A DNA stretch of 64,000 nt from Leucobacter aridicollis (GTDB lineage Bacteria; Actinomycetota; Actinomycetes; Actinomycetales; Microbacteriaceae), in NCBI RefSeq assembly GCF_013409595.1, contig NZ_JACCBD010000001.1, positions 930,001 through 994,000 of the forward strand, in the 5' to 3' direction. Shown piece by piece: positions 14,733-23,865 of this stretch. The notes below the pieces were generated by a model, which searched no databases, was not told the DNA's origin, and saw nothing but the letters and a program-made list of their open reading frames with translations. How positions within the stretch are numbered: the stretch's first letter is position 1; each line of letters begins with the position of its first letter. The translations under genes were made by a program, and so were the position numbers.

Positions 14733-15035
14733 ATGAGCCGAGCCAACGACATCGAACGCGAACGCATGCCATACGTGCAAATCGACACCAACCTGTGGGC
14801 CGTCATGCGCTACCCCAAAGACCACCCGGTTGCGATGATTGTCGGCGTCGCAAACCGCGACAACGTACCCCTGTTCTTCGTCCAGCAATGGCACCCCGAA
14901 CCATCCAAACGACGCGTCATCTCGCAGCACGACACCCTCGAAGAAGCCAACGCTTCTGTGCTGTGGGATCTTGAACGAGTCAACGCAGCCGGGCGCACCC
15001 GCGTCGGACCGCCAAACGGCACCCCCCAGAAATGA
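14733..15035 (+). CDS. Conserved 100-aa protein with a chromosomal homologue
   Basis: ATG 14733 follows GGAGGAAG. The core ERMPYVQIDTNLWAVMRYPK, then FFVQQWHPEPSKRR and SQHDTLEEANASVLWD, is shared with the chromosomal gene 50564-50869 at roughly four of five residues. It may recognise a small ligand or protein partner; no catalytic motif is seen. Presence in both phage and host suggests recent exchange or a mimic of a host factor. Confidence 0.65.
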   Translation: MSRANDIERERMPYVQIDTNLWAVMRYPKDHPVAMIVGVANRDNVPLFFVQQWHPEPSKRRVISQHDTLEEANASVLWDLERVNAAGRTRVGPPNGTPQK

Positions 15036-15042
15036 CGAAAAC

Positions 15043-15097
15043 AGCCCCCAGTAAGCCTGCCGCCTCCATCACAGAGGAAACGGGCCTACTGGGGGCT
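15043..15097. terminator. Terminator hairpin
   Basis: Arms AGCCCCCAGTA and TACTGGGGGCT (11 bp, perfect) follow the stop at 15035. The 3' side continues ATTCGTGTTT and shares GGGGGCTATTCG with the hairpin at 16198-16243, so the two are probably copies of one terminator type. Confidence 0.75.
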
Positions 15098-15242
15098 ATT
15101 CGTGTTTAGAATGGGCGGGCGAAGAGCGCGGCACGTGCAATGCGTGATGGCTTCAGCGGGCAGAACCGAAGAATCTAGTCGCCCGATCGGCGATCCGTTA
15201 CATTCACCGAGACCACACACGTTCCCGGTAAAATCAACTACA

Positions 15243-15286
15243 AGAGCCCGCCCATTCGGATGTGGTGTTCGCTCCCGGCGGGCTCT
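15243..15286 (-). terminator. Terminator of the 66-aa minus-strand gene
   Basis: Arms AGAGCCCGCC and GGCGGGCTCT. Read on the minus strand they lie just past the stop at 15321 and are followed by a T-rich stretch. The 200-bp region 15102-15320 holds no other feature. Confidence 0.65.
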
Positions 15287-15320
15287 CACCACGTCCGTAA
15301 AACCACGCCGGCGACACCGG

Positions 15321-15521
15321 TCACGCGTCTTCGTTTGCCCGTCCGGCGCTGTCGTCAGCCAACGCTTCCACAGCCTCAGTCAACGACTCAAGGATGCGTT
15401 GAACTCTGGCCTGGAACACCCGGTTCCCAGCAGGAGCGTCGCTGACATCTTGCATGAAGAGCGACAGCTCGTCACGGACATCATTCAAACTACGCGCCAG
15501 GATCTGCTCTGTCGTTGCCAT
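15321..15521 (-). CDS. Small helical protein, 66 aa
   Basis: From ATG 15521 the product (MATTEQILARSLNDVRDELS...) is almost entirely helical and acidic. TAGTGT on the minus strand (15534-15529), seven bases before ATG, is a leaderless -10 box. It is divergent from the 92-aa gene at 15577, whose -10 box is about 30 bp away, so the two promoters overlap. Confidence 0.55.
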   Translation of the reverse strand: MATTEQILARSLNDVRDELSLFMQDVSDAPAGNRVFQARVQRILESLTEAVEALADDSAGRANEDA

Positions 15522-15576
15522 ACCGGTCACACTATCCCGGCACACCCGCCGCGTGGAAGAGGCTACTATCGGGACC

Positions 15577-15855
15577 ATGCGCCACGCCACGCTACGACTG
15601 GACGAATCAATCGAGTTTGAAGTGTCGGGCGCAACGCTCGATGAAATCTATGCCCGAATCGAAATCGACCGCCCGGAAGGGTTTGAACTTTCCCGCACCC
15701 CGCTCCGCGTGACCGAAGACGATGAAGGTGTCACGGCCGCGGGCGCATATCAGCGGCAAGACCAGACCCGGCAGATCTTGGCGGCGACGTTTGAGGAACT
15801 GTGGGCGCAAACTCCTTCAGGGTGGACTGTCGTGCATGTGGAAGTTGTACCCTGA
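15577..15855 (+). CDS. Second intact member of the 92-aa leaderless-gene family
   Basis: MRHATLRLDESIEFEVSGAT aligns with the copy at 14232 through RPEGFELSRTP, TAAGAYQRQDQTRQ and WTVVHVEVVP. TACTAT at 15564-15569, seven bases before ATG, is the likely -10 box of a leaderless transcript. A terminator follows at 15935. It is more diverged than the other two copies, so the duplication is old. Confidence 0.65.
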   Translation: MRHATLRLDESIEFEVSGATLDEIYARIEIDRPEGFELSRTPLRVTEDDEGVTAAGAYQRQDQTRQILAATFEELWAQTPSGWTVVHVEVVP

Positions 15856-15934
15856 CTGTGGCGTAATGCTATCGAGAGACACCCGGACCTTCCTCTAAGG
15901 CGATCATCCTTGACAGGCGTGTAGGGTGGGCAAT

Positions 15935-15982
15935 GAGAACCCAGAGTTACGCTTCCCCAAAGAGCCGTGAAACTGGGTTCTC
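15935..15982 (+). terminator. Terminator after the 92-aa gene
   Basis: Arms GAGAACCCAG and CTGGGTTCTC (10 bp) with a 28-base loop, followed by GCCTTTT. Read on the plus strand it follows the gene ending at 15855. Confidence 0.65.
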
Positions 15983-16071
15983 GCCTTTTCCACGCACCCC
16001 ACCCGCCTTTCCCAACGCTTAACATAGTCAAAGGGGGGAATCCATGGGGTAAGCGTAGGAGACACACAAAG

Positions 16072-16188
16072 TTGGGAATAACACCTCTCGTCAAGATCAG
16101 CCGATGCGAGAACTGCGGCACACCCGGACCACACAGGTACGACCGGATAGTGGGCAAGCGCCTCTGTGAAGACTGCAGCGCCTGGTAA
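16072..16188 (+). CDS. Possible zinc-ribbon peptide, 38 aa
   Basis: Starting at TTG 16072, ten bases after GGAG, the product contains RCENCG and LCEDC, a four-cysteine ribbon. A longer frame from 15967 has an implausible N-terminus and overlaps the preceding terminator. Start and reality are uncertain, but the cysteine spacing is convincing. Confidence 0.42.
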   Translation: MGITPLVKISRCENCGTPGPHRYDRIVGKRLCEDCSAW

Positions 16189-16197
16189 AACGACAAA

Positions 16198-16243
16198 TAG
16201 CCCCCGTGCTCAACTCCCATAACGGGAGCGAGCACGGGGGCTA
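16198..16243. terminator. Nested terminator hairpin
   Basis: Outer arms TAGCCCCCGTGCTC and GAGCACGGGGGCTA (14 bp, perfect) enclose an inner CTCCC/GGGAG stem. It ends the plus-strand accessory transcripts just ahead of the convergent late operon. Confidence 0.8.
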
Positions 16244-16293
16244 TTCGCGTCTATAAGTGCGGATGGCGCGGATGGCGCGGATCGCGCGGCCGT

Positions 16294-16326
16294 TTCATCG
16301 CGAGGGAGGGCCTCCCTCGCGATGAA
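16294..16326. repeat. Near-perfect 33-bp palindrome at the end of the late operon
   Basis: Arms of 16 bp (TTCATCGCGAGGGAGG and its complement) meet around a single base. Just upstream GGCGCGGAT is repeated about three times (16265-16290). It lies eight bases past the holin stop on the minus strand and may act as the late-operon terminator; with the hairpin at 16198 it forms a double barrier between opposing transcription units. Confidence 0.7.
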
Positions 16327-16333
16327 CTGGATC

Positions 16334-16630
16334 CTACGCGGCGTAGCGAGGCTCGTAATGTGGGCGAGCAGAGCTGCCCAGCAACACCTTCTCAATGTTC
16401 GGCCAACGATCACCAAGCCACTGAGCCGCCTTCTGATAGAACAGGATCACCGCGGCCGTAATAACCGCCTGCACGAGCGCGGGCGCCGAAATGGACGCGT
16501 ACCCGGCATCCTTGAAAACGCCATCCACCCACGCGAACACGTCAGCGACAGTCGGGATAGCGGCAACAAGACGCACGATCAGCACACCAACGAGGGCGGC
16601 AACGAACGTACGGACAGACTGAATATTCAT
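16334..16630 (-). CDS. Holin
   Basis: A 98-aa protein with two hydrophobic segments (FVAALVGVLIVRLVAAI near residues 9-25 and LVQAVITAAVILFYQKAA near 52-69) and a charged C-terminus, directly downstream of the endolysin and a second small membrane gene. Holins make the membrane hole that frees or activates the lysin. AAGGAG precedes ATG 16630. Family identified by size, topology and place in the lysis cassette. Confidence 0.75.
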   Translation of the reverse strand: MNIQSVRTFVAALVGVLIVRLVAAIPTVADVFAWVDGVFKDAGYASISAPALVQAVITAAVILFYQKAAQWLGDRWPNIEKVLLGSSARPHYEPRYAA

Positions 16631-16639
16631 GAGGTCTCC

Positions 16640-16885
16640 TTACCCTGTGATTGTCTTCACGACGGCGGCACCAATGACTGTCACGACGACCCCAACCACG
16701 ATCCACTGAGCCGCAAGCTGAGACTCGATCTTTCGAAGCCGCTCACCATGGTTATCGAGCCTCGAGTTGATGGCGACCATCTGCTCGACAGCACCAATGA
16801 CTTTGTCGAGTTTCGTGTCGGTCTCAAGTACCTTCTTGTAGATCTCAGGGAGCGTGACAATCACTCCCGGTGCTTCATCGCTCAT
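16640..16885 (-). CDS. Holin-like or lysis accessory protein (XhlA-type layout)
   Basis: An 81-aa protein with a long amphipathic, coiled-coil-like region (EIYKKVLETDTKLDKVIGAV... SRLDNHGERLRKIES) and one C-terminal transmembrane helix (WIVVGVVVTVIGAAVV). This is the layout of XhlA-type accessory proteins that pair with a holin. It overlaps the endolysin stop by four bases. Confidence 0.65.
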   Translation of the reverse strand: MSDEAPGVIVTLPEIYKKVLETDTKLDKVIGAVEQMVAINSRLDNHGERLRKIESQLAAQWIVVGVVVTVIGAAVVKTITG

Positions 16886-17532
16886 GCGTTAGGGATCGCG
16901 TTCAGGTCCGCAGCCGCGACGCCGGCGACGTGGAGCTTCACTCCCTGCCCTTCGAGGGCGCGCAGCGAGTTCCATTCGGCCTTCTTGATGAGGCGCTTGC
17001 GGCCGTTCTCCTGCAGCGCGTACACGCTGCCCTGTGAGCCCTTGGCCTTGTCGCGAATGTATCCAATGACGTTCATGTCTTCGTCTTCTTTCTGCCCAGA
17101 GGGCTTTGAGGTGTTCGGTTTGGCCGGCGTCTTGATGTACGGCACGGGGTTGACGTAGGTGCCGTTCTTCTCGAGCATGAAATGCAGGTGCGGCCCGGTG
17201 GATGCGCCGGAGGATCCGACGTAGCCGATGCCGGCTCCGGTGCTGACCTGCTGGCCGACCCTCACGAGGGGCGACTGCTCCCGCATGTGGAGGTAGAGCG
17301 TGTGGTATCCGCCGCCGTGGTCGATTCGGATCATCCAACCGCCGCCGGTGGGATCCCACCCGTTATAGACGACGGTTCCGCCGTGTGCGGCACGGATGAG
17401 AGTGCCCGCGTTGGCCTTGTAGTCCTGCCCGTTGTGCAGGCCGGCACCGATGACGCCAGGGATAGCGTCACGCCAGCCGAAGGCGTCGGAGAGCGGCGCA
17501 CCAGGGATGGGGTGCGATAGCACGATTGCCAT
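16882..17532 (-). CDS. Endolysin, M23 metallopeptidase
   Basis: A 216-aa cell-wall hydrolase. The M23 domain spans about residues 5-130 with the zinc motif HNGQD (H33, D37), LYLHM (H82) and GPHLHF (H115, H117). After a lysine-rich linker, a C-terminal region (YIRDKAKGSQGSVYALQENG... to the end) probably binds the wall. It cleaves peptidoglycan cross-bridges. GAAGGAG precedes ATG 17532; the longer upstream frame crosses a terminator and is rejected. The tape measure protein has a second M23 domain. Confidence 0.85.
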   Translation of the reverse strand: MAIVLSHPIPGAPLSDAFGWRDAIPGVIGAGLHNGQDYKANAGTLIRAAHGGTVVYNGWDPTGGGWMIRIDHGGGYHTLYLHMREQSPLVRVGQQVSTGAGIGYVGSSGASTGPHLHFMLEKNGTYVNPVPYIKTPAKPNTSKPSGQKEDEDMNVIGYIRDKAKGSQGSVYALQENGRKRLIKKAEWNSLRALEGQGVKLHVAGVAAADLNAIPNA

Positions 17533-17556
17533 GCGTGCTCCTTCCTTAAATGAGAG

Positions 17557-17578
17557 AAGCCCCACCGAGGTGGGGCTT
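17557..17578. terminator. Terminator left of the plus-strand moron
   Basis: Arms AAGCCCCACC and GGTGGGGCTT (10 bp) with a two-base centre. It shares GAAGCCCCACC with the hairpin at 18361, on the other side of the moron. Confidence 0.75.
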
Positions 17579-17645
17579 GTATGAGTTGTGTTGGGTCCTG
17601 GGAAGTCCGGGCGAACGCAACTTCCGTAGCGTGTAAGTTGGGGCC

Positions 17646-18308
17646 ATGCCTCCTGTAGCAGCACTGTGTCCGGTCCATGGGGCACAAGAATCGATATCGG
17701 CCAAGATTTCAGACTCGACCGACGTTGTATTCAGTGGCAATGCCGACTACTGCCCGGTGCCTGGCTGTTCTCGCATGATGCGTGTGATGGAGGGACGGTA
17801 CAACTTCGATTCGAATGCCCGGGCGATCCCGATTGACGCGCCAGAATGGTCCAGAAGGATTCTCGCTGAAGTGCAGGGCATCTTCGAAGCAGCGGCGGAA
17901 GAAGTCACAAGCAAGCCATCAAAATCCGCCGATTCGATCGTTGAGGACGCTCAGTCCAAAGCGCTCGCAAGAATCGCAGATTCGACAGACGAGACCGCAA
18001 AACTACTTCGCGAGTTCATTCCTCTAGTGCTTGCTCAGAAGGACCTACCCCAGGGCGCACGCCACCTCGGGAAGCGAGCAAAGTCCAAAGCCTCTTTGAA
18101 AACCATTGCAATTACTGTCGGGATCATTGCAGGACTGACTACAGCTGTGACCAACGCAATGGACATTTACGATTGGGTTGCAGAGCATGTCGTTGCCGGC
18201 GAAGAGATCGACGAGTCGCTTATCGATGAGGCGCTAGCTGGCGGCTCAATCCATACACTTCCGTGGGAAACGAAAGGTGAAGACGACGTGGCAGTCGTTG
18301 ACGTTTAG
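17646..18308 (+). CDS. Plus-strand moron: zinc-binding membrane protein, 220 aa
   Basis: Transcribed against the late operon and bounded by two similar hairpins. The N-terminus has CPVHG and, 28 residues on, CPVPGC, a probable zinc site. A helical middle (80-135) leads to a hydrophobic segment (LKTIAITVGIIAGLTTAVTNA) and an acidic tail. TAAGTT at 17634-17639, six bases before ATG, suggests a leaderless transcript active in the lysogen. Such isolated genes often alter host fitness or exclude phages; the function is unknown. Confidence 0.65.
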   Translation: MPPVAALCPVHGAQESISAKISDSTDVVFSGNADYCPVPGCSRMMRVMEGRYNFDSNARAIPIDAPEWSRRILAEVQGIFEAAAEEVTSKPSKSADSIVEDAQSKALARIADSTDETAKLLREFIPLVLAQKDLPQGARHLGKRAKSKASLKTIAITVGIIAGLTTAVTNAMDIYDWVAEHVVAGEEIDESLIDEALAGGSIHTLPWETKGEDDVAVVDV

Positions 18309-18368
18309 CACCCATGGCCAACTCGACCACTTCTTAGTGAGCGCGCCATTCACTTAGCGAAGCCCCAC

Positions 18369-18884
<516 letters not shown>

Positions 18885-18892
18885 GAGTCTCC

Positions 18893-19492
18893 TTAGACGC
18901 CGAGCACGGCGGTAAGCACGTGAGATGTTCGCGGCGAGATTCCATTGATCGCGTTGCCGAGGATGCGTTCGTTGACGACGTAGACGTATTTCTGGTGCGG
19001 TGCGGTGCCGCTGTTGCCGGGCCACAGTGTGCACTGCACGCCCTTGCCGTTCAGCGCACCGGCCACGTGCCATTTGGGAACGAAGACGTACACAATGTCG
19101 TAGTCCTTCACAGCGCCGTTGACATAGGCCTGCCAGACGAGAACGATCCCTGTCGCCTGGTCGCTCACCCGTTCAGAGAGCGTCGCGACTTGCTCGGCAT
19201 GCATATAGATCGGCGTCCCAGCCCACAGCACCTTGTTCTGTGTGCCTTTCGCGCGGCCTGTGATGGTCGCTCGGCCTGCTTGAAGGGTTACCTGTACACG
19301 GTCGCCGAGTGACAGGCCGCTCACGGTCGTGGAAGGCGTGCCCTCCACTGGTGTATCGAGCCCGTCAAGCTTGAACGTGAGAGGCGTGACGGATGCGATG
19401 GTGGCCCACCGAAGCGAGGGCGCCGCGAGTACCCGCGCTTCAAGATCAATGACGCGCCGCTGCAGCTCGTGCAGCATGTCACCTGTGCTCAT
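18893..19492 (-). CDS. Tail-tip/baseplate protein with OB-like domain
   Basis: From ATG 19492 (GGGAGGTG upstream) the 199-aa protein starts with a short coiled coil ([18 protein letters not shown]), then a beta-rich domain at 30-85 ([16 protein letters not shown]... [15 protein letters not shown]) of the OB type seen in phage spike and hub proteins, then a second beta-rich half. It overlaps the stop of the hub gene. Role inferred from position and fold pattern. Confidence 0.65.
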   Translation of the reverse strand: MSTGDMLHELQRRVIDLEARVLAAPSLRWATIASVTPLTFKLDGLDTPVEGTPSTTVSGLSLGDRVQVTLQAGRATITGRAKGTQNKVLWAGTPIYMHAEQVATLSERVSDQATGIVLVWQAYVNGAVKDYDIVYVFVPKWHVAGALNGKGVQCTLWPGNSGTAPHQKYVYVVNERILGNAINGISPRTSHVLTAVLGV

Positions 19493-20532
19493 GCGGTCAC
19501 CTCCCGCCATTCCGCCCGGCATTCCGTGCCAGTCTCAAAACTGAGCGACATGGATTGGATCGTGCATCGAACATCTGTCGTGCCATCGATGTGCCGGATC
19601 ACCTCGTTGGGGTTGAGGGGGAGTGGCGCGTGAGATGCGGTGATGCGCCCCACGACTGACATTGCGTCACGCAGACGACGAGTTGCGAGCTCCACGGCCT
19701 CTTCCACTGTTTCGACTTCGGCGGATTCGCTGCGCTCGATGATGAACCCGCGGCGCGGGATCGAGAACGGCGATTCCTCGTCTTCGTTCCGGTAGACGCC
19801 CTCGATGCCGTCGTCCTCGTCGCTGCCTTCCCGGTACACCCGGTACACGTTCGGGACATTCGACAGATCCTGCTCACGCTCCCAGTCAGGGAACCGGACT
19901 TGGGCGTCGCCGTTTTCGAACCGGTGCGACTCTGGCCGTTGTGAGGGGTCTTCGTAGGGTTCCACGCGGTAGACGCCGGCCCCGTCGACCCACAGCGACC
20001 AATATCCTGCAGCTTTCAAGAGCTCGTTGATGATCGTGAGGATCGTTGACGCGGGGTCGAAGACCATCTGATTCGGGAGGGTCTTATCTGACGGGGTGAC
20101 CGCAATGCGTTTCTCGCCAGTGCTTTGAATGAGCGATACGACCGTGTCGATGATGCGTGTCCCCTCAGCGAGGGAATAGAACGCGCCCGGGGATGCCGAA
20201 TCAAGGATCGACAGCTTCGACAGCAGTTCCACCGAATACGACACACCGAAAGAGGTGTGCCGATCCCTGGGGGAGGTGAACCGCATCGTCGCGACCGGCC
20301 ACGGCTCCACACCTTCAACGCCCGGATCGTACACATGCTGCACTCGAGCAGTCAGCCAGTCAATATCCTGGCCGCGCTCATCAATCTCGATACTCCCGGA
20401 CACCCCGAGACGTGACAGGGCGGCGAGTTCAACCCCGCCGCCCGTCACACCATCAAGGCGCGCGATCCGCGCATCCTCCGAGTCGAGAAGCCAGTGCTCC
20501 CATCTGGGTTCACGGTGACTATGCAAAGTCAT
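19489..20532 (-). CDS. Minor tail protein, baseplate hub-like
   Basis: A 347-aa protein with pattern SGSIEIDERGQDIDWLTARVQ, PVATMRFTSP and YSVELLSKLSIL, which I know from actinophage minor tail proteins downstream of the fibre-like gene; the middle VSLIQSTGEKRIAVTPSDK and NELLKAAGYWSLWVDG resemble tail hub domains. AAGGAG precedes ATG 20532. It should take part in the distal tail. Confidence 0.65.
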   Translation of the reverse strand: MTLHSHREPRWEHWLLDSEDARIARLDGVTGGGVELAALSRLGVSGSIEIDERGQDIDWLTARVQHVYDPGVEGVEPWPVATMRFTSPRDRHTSFGVSYSVELLSKLSILDSASPGAFYSLAEGTRIIDTVVSLIQSTGEKRIAVTPSDKTLPNQMVFDPASTILTIINELLKAAGYWSLWVDGAGVYRVEPYEDPSQRPESHRFENGDAQVRFPDWEREQDLSNVPNVYRVYREGSDEDDGIEGVYRNEDEESPFSIPRRGFIIERSESAEVETVEEAVELATRRLRDAMSVVGRITASHAPLPLNPNEVIRHIDGTTDVRCTIQSMSLSFETGTECRAEWREVTA

Positions 20533-20547
20533 GAGTGACTCCTTCTC

Positions 20548-23500
20548 TTAGTCGTCGGCTTCCTCAATCGACGTGGAATACGACCACATGCCGTCAGCGA
20601 CTCGTTGTTTGCTGAGCGGCGCGAGCATGCCCTTCACGTGCCGCCCGTCCGGGTCGCGGTACAGGTGCAGCGGTGCGGGGGCTTGCGAGATCCGCTCGAG
20701 CGTTTCCACGCTCGCCACTTCACTGTCGTGCGAGAGGAGCGTTCCGCTCCACTGCACGGTGCGCGTGACTGCTTCACCCGAGTACACGACCGGTTTCTCA
20801 CGGCCCGCGTACTGCTTCAAGATCCGCTCACGCGATGTCGAGAAGTCGACCTCGGGGTCGTAGGGGAGACGTGCCGTGTCAGTGAAGCCAGGGCCGCCCG
20901 ACAGCCAGACGGCTGGCGAGTTCGCCTCGACCTCATGAACCACGACCGATGCCGCATCGTCTGCCGAGTACGTCGTGACACGGTAGAGCGTCGTCCCGTT
21001 CGAGAGCGCTTGCGGGTCAGTCTCAACGACAGGCAGATCTCCGCCCTCGATAAACGTCTCCCACGAGAGCCCGCCGTTAACAGATCGCTCAACGTCCACA
21101 CGAACCGCAGGCGGTGCAGTGTGGATAGTCGAAGTCGAGTTATCGACTGCGCCGTCCCAAGCGGCAGACATCCACGTATCGCCGACCTTCACCAGGCCCG
21201 AAGACCCGCTGAACGCCGGGCCGACATACCCAGGCCCGAACAGGCCGGGAGCCGTCCAATACACGTCCCCGCCACCGGGGTAACCCTGCGAACCAAAATA
21301 GACGTACTTGATCGAAACACCAGGCGGGAACTCGACACGGTGCGGACTATGCCCCGCGACGTTGTCGAACGGCGTTTGATAGATAACCGAACTTGCCCGG
21401 ATTCCGTAACCGCCAGCCGCCCGCGCGATCTCCGACTCCTGATACTTGATCGCCTGGAACACGCCACCCGACGCAATCAGAGCGTCAGGCAGCGCGAACC
21501 CCGCATAAGCAGAACTTGCCGCGCCGCTGACGTTGATGAGGCGGCCCGCTGGCACGCCATCAACCGACGAGCTGATAAACGCAGCCCCGGAACCCGTAAT
21601 GAATCCGCGAGCACGCTCGCCCTCCAACACGGAATCCGTGCCGTCGAACCTGACCCGGAAATCCTCGCCGCGCTCGATGTCCGAACCAACAATCTCGTCA
21701 CCGAACCAGCCTCCGAGTTCTTCTGACCATTCGGTCAGATAGTCGTCAACGTAGAACACCCCCGCTTCAGCGAACCTGATCGACACGGCGAACGTTACCC
21801 GGTTGCCAGGCTGAATATCGTCACGAGTGATTCGGATGCGCTCCCAATCGCCAGTGCCCTCGAAATTGAGAGTCTTCTGATTCAGATAGACATTCGACGT
21901 GTCTCGCTCCTGCAAGTCGGCACGCATCCTGAGCCCAGCGGGAGCCTTCACCCACGCGCTCGAAGTGACGACCCCATTCGGGCACGTCATCGGGTACGTG
22001 TTCGTAGAGTTGATCCCCGCCGAGATTTCCAAACCCTCAGATGTCACCTTGCATGCATACTGTCCGGAATGCACCTCTGCCGTCTCAAGAGCGAGAGTCA
22101 CGCCAGGGCGGCCGGCATTGCTGCCCCAATATGCAGTCGAGCCGCGCTCGAAACTGGAATTGGCGCGTGCGTTCCGCCTGATCTCCACCCAAGTCCCGTC
22201 ACCCACAAAGTTCGGGTTATCAAAATGGTTGGTGACCGGTGCTCGCTCGCCACCTCGCCCGTCCTGCACGTTAAGCGTGACAGCCCCCGAATCCTCAGAC
22301 CAAGCACCGCTCATGTCGGCCGGTGCGGCGGGCGGGACCATGACGAGGAACCACTGCTCGGCAGGCTCAGACCAGATGTCGCCCGCTGCCGCGCGAACCT
22401 TCACGCCGTATTCGATGTTGTCCGCGACCTTCGCCGCGAACTGCACCTTCGTCGTAGCGCCCGTGCCAGTCTTGCGTTCAATCTCGCCGTCAGGACCAAG
22501 AAGGATCGCCTCCCATGCCGACTGCGGCCTGCCCTGCGGCTGATCCCAAGACCACTCCGCCGTGACTGTGCGTTTCGTCCACAACTCGTCAGGGGAGATG
22601 ACTGCGACGCCCGGACGGTCAATGACCGTGAAGATCGCGACCGCAGACCACTCGGACCAGTCAGGGTGAGCGCCCTTCGTGCGGATCTGCCACTCGTATT
22701 CGCCAGCCTCGAGGAGCCGCGTGAGCTGCTCCTCACCCCCGACAGTCGAGGTGCTCCATGTCGTCGTGTCTTTCAACCGGCGCCGGTACTCGGCGGCGGT
22801 CTGCTCGGACGAATCGACGGGGTTGTGTTTCCACGAAAACCGGGTCAGGTCATCGGACACTGACACTGCACCATTCGGGGTGAGCCCGGTAGGTGGGAGC
22901 GGCTTCGAAATGAGTTGCACGGTGTTTGACTTCGCCGACCACGCGCCGGCAAGCCCTGACACGACACCCTGCACCGTGTACTCGTGCGGCACCGCAGGGT
23001 TCGGGTTCGCGTGCGTCCACGGCAGCGACACCCCAGACGCGACAGTCGTCGCGCCGTCACGGATGTTGTAGCTCGTCGCATGCGCAGGTTTCCCCGACGC
23101 GTCCACACGGATGCCCGTGCCTGAACGTGTCGCCGTCACTCCCGTGGGCGCGAGCGGCGACGTGAACACCGTCGCTACATTCGAGAACGCAGACTGGCCG
23201 GAGCCTCCAACACCAGCGACACGGTAGGCGTACTTGTTGCCCGCCTTGGTGCTCGTATCCGTCCACGTGTATGCGTTCCCTGTCGGGCGCCCAACCTGAG
23301 TCCAGGCACCACCATTTGTTTGGCGCTGCACCACCACGGACGTATACGTCGAATTGCGCGTCCAGTTCAGCCGGTGCGAAGTGTCCGAGCTGCGAGTGAT
23401 CGTGAGCCCGGTTGGCGTCCGCGCATACCGGGGCGGAATCTTCACCGTCAGCGTGGACGTCGTAGAGCCGAAGAAATGGTACGCGGTGGCCGTGAACGAG

Positions 23501-23796
23501 CGCGTCTGTTGCGCGTCCGTCAACGTAACTGATGTACCGCTTGTAGCGACGATCGCAACTCGAGTGCCAGCGGGCAGGTTGTACGCCTGCGCACCAGAAC
23601 CAGACCCCCACGTGCCAGACCACGACTTCGTACCGCTGAAGTACTGCGAGTACGGCGCAACGGACATGAAATACGCCGTCGCCTTGATAACCACAGACGT
23701 CGACCCCTGCGAGACACCCGAAACCGAGTACACCCACTGGATCTGCCCGTTATTCTGAACGGCACCATTCGAAGTCGCCAAAACAGCCCCCTTCAT
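20548..23796 (-). CDS. Large minor tail protein with fibronectin III domains
   Basis: A 1,082-aa tail-tip protein. Residues 125-210, 213-298, 303-390 and 400-490 look like Fn3 or related beta-sandwich domains (PTGLTITRSSDTSHRLNW, APTGVTATRSGTGI). Residues about 535-700 resemble a carbohydrate-binding jelly roll (ANSSFERGSTAYWG... YACKVTSEGLEI... FYVDDYLTEW). The C-terminal 150 residues contain a Dit-like ARLPYDPEVDF...REKPVVYSGEA stretch. It probably contacts the cell wall and determines host range. The start has a poor ribosome site, with a hairpin immediately upstream. Confidence 0.75.
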   Translation of the reverse strand: MKGAVLATSNGAVQNNGQIQWVYSVSGVSQGSTSVVIKATAYFMSVAPYSQYFSGTKSWSGTWGSGSGAQAYNLPAGTRVAIVATSGTSVTLTDAQQTRSFTATAYHFFGSTTSTLTVKIPPRYARTPTGLTITRSSDTSHRLNWTRNSTYTSVVVQRQTNGGAWTQVGRPTGNAYTWTDTSTKAGNKYAYRVAGVGGSGQSAFSNVATVFTSPLAPTGVTATRSGTGIRVDASGKPAHATSYNIRDGATTVASGVSLPWTHANPNPAVPHEYTVQGVVSGLAGAWSAKSNTVQLISKPLPPTGLTPNGAVSVSDDLTRFSWKHNPVDSSEQTAAEYRRRLKDTTTWSTSTVGGEEQLTRLLEAGEYEWQIRTKGAHPDWSEWSAVAIFTVIDRPGVAVISPDELWTKRTVTAEWSWDQPQGRPQSAWEAILLGPDGEIERKTGTGATTKVQFAAKVADNIEYGVKVRAAAGDIWSEPAEQWFLVMVPPAAPADMSGAWSEDSGAVTLNVQDGRGGERAPVTNHFDNPNFVGDGTWVEIRRNARANSSFERGSTAYWGSNAGRPGVTLALETAEVHSGQYACKVTSEGLEISAGINSTNTYPMTCPNGVVTSSAWVKAPAGLRMRADLQERDTSNVYLNQKTLNFEGTGDWERIRITRDDIQPGNRVTFAVSIRFAEAGVFYVDDYLTEWSEELGGWFGDEIVGSDIERGEDFRVRFDGTDSVLEGERARGFITGSGAAFISSSVDGVPAGRLINVSGAASSAYAGFALPDALIASGGVFQAIKYQESEIARAAGGYGIRASSVIYQTPFDNVAGHSPHRVEFPPGVSIKYVYFGSQGYPGGGDVYWTAPGLFGPGYVGPAFSGSSGLVKVGDTWMSAAWDGAVDNSTSTIHTAPPAVRVDVERSVNGGLSWETFIEGGDLPVVETDPQALSNGTTLYRVTTYSADDAASVVVHEVEANSPAVWLSGGPGFTDTARLPYDPEVDFSTSRERILKQYAGREKPVVYSGEAVTRTVQWSGTLLSHDSEVASVETLERISQAPAPLHLYRDPDGRHVKGMLAPLSKQRVADGMWSYSTSIEEADD

Positions 23797-23801
23797 CGGG
23801 A

Positions 23802-23835
23802 GAGGGCGACACCCCGCAAAAGGAGTGCCGCCCTC
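23802..23835 (-). terminator. Hairpin between tape measure and tail-fibre genes
   Basis: GAGGGCG and CGCCCTC close a long imperfect stem around TTTT, six bases before the fibre start. It may lower downstream expression or control access to the start, which lacks a good ribosome site. Confidence 0.5.
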
Positions 23836-23865
23836 AGAAACAAGAAAGCGCCCAGCAAAGGGGCT

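Noticed and set aside
20605..21726. 373-codon plus-strand frame inside the tail-fibre gene
   Set aside because: Arginine-rich antisense shadow of a gene with clear Fn3 domains.
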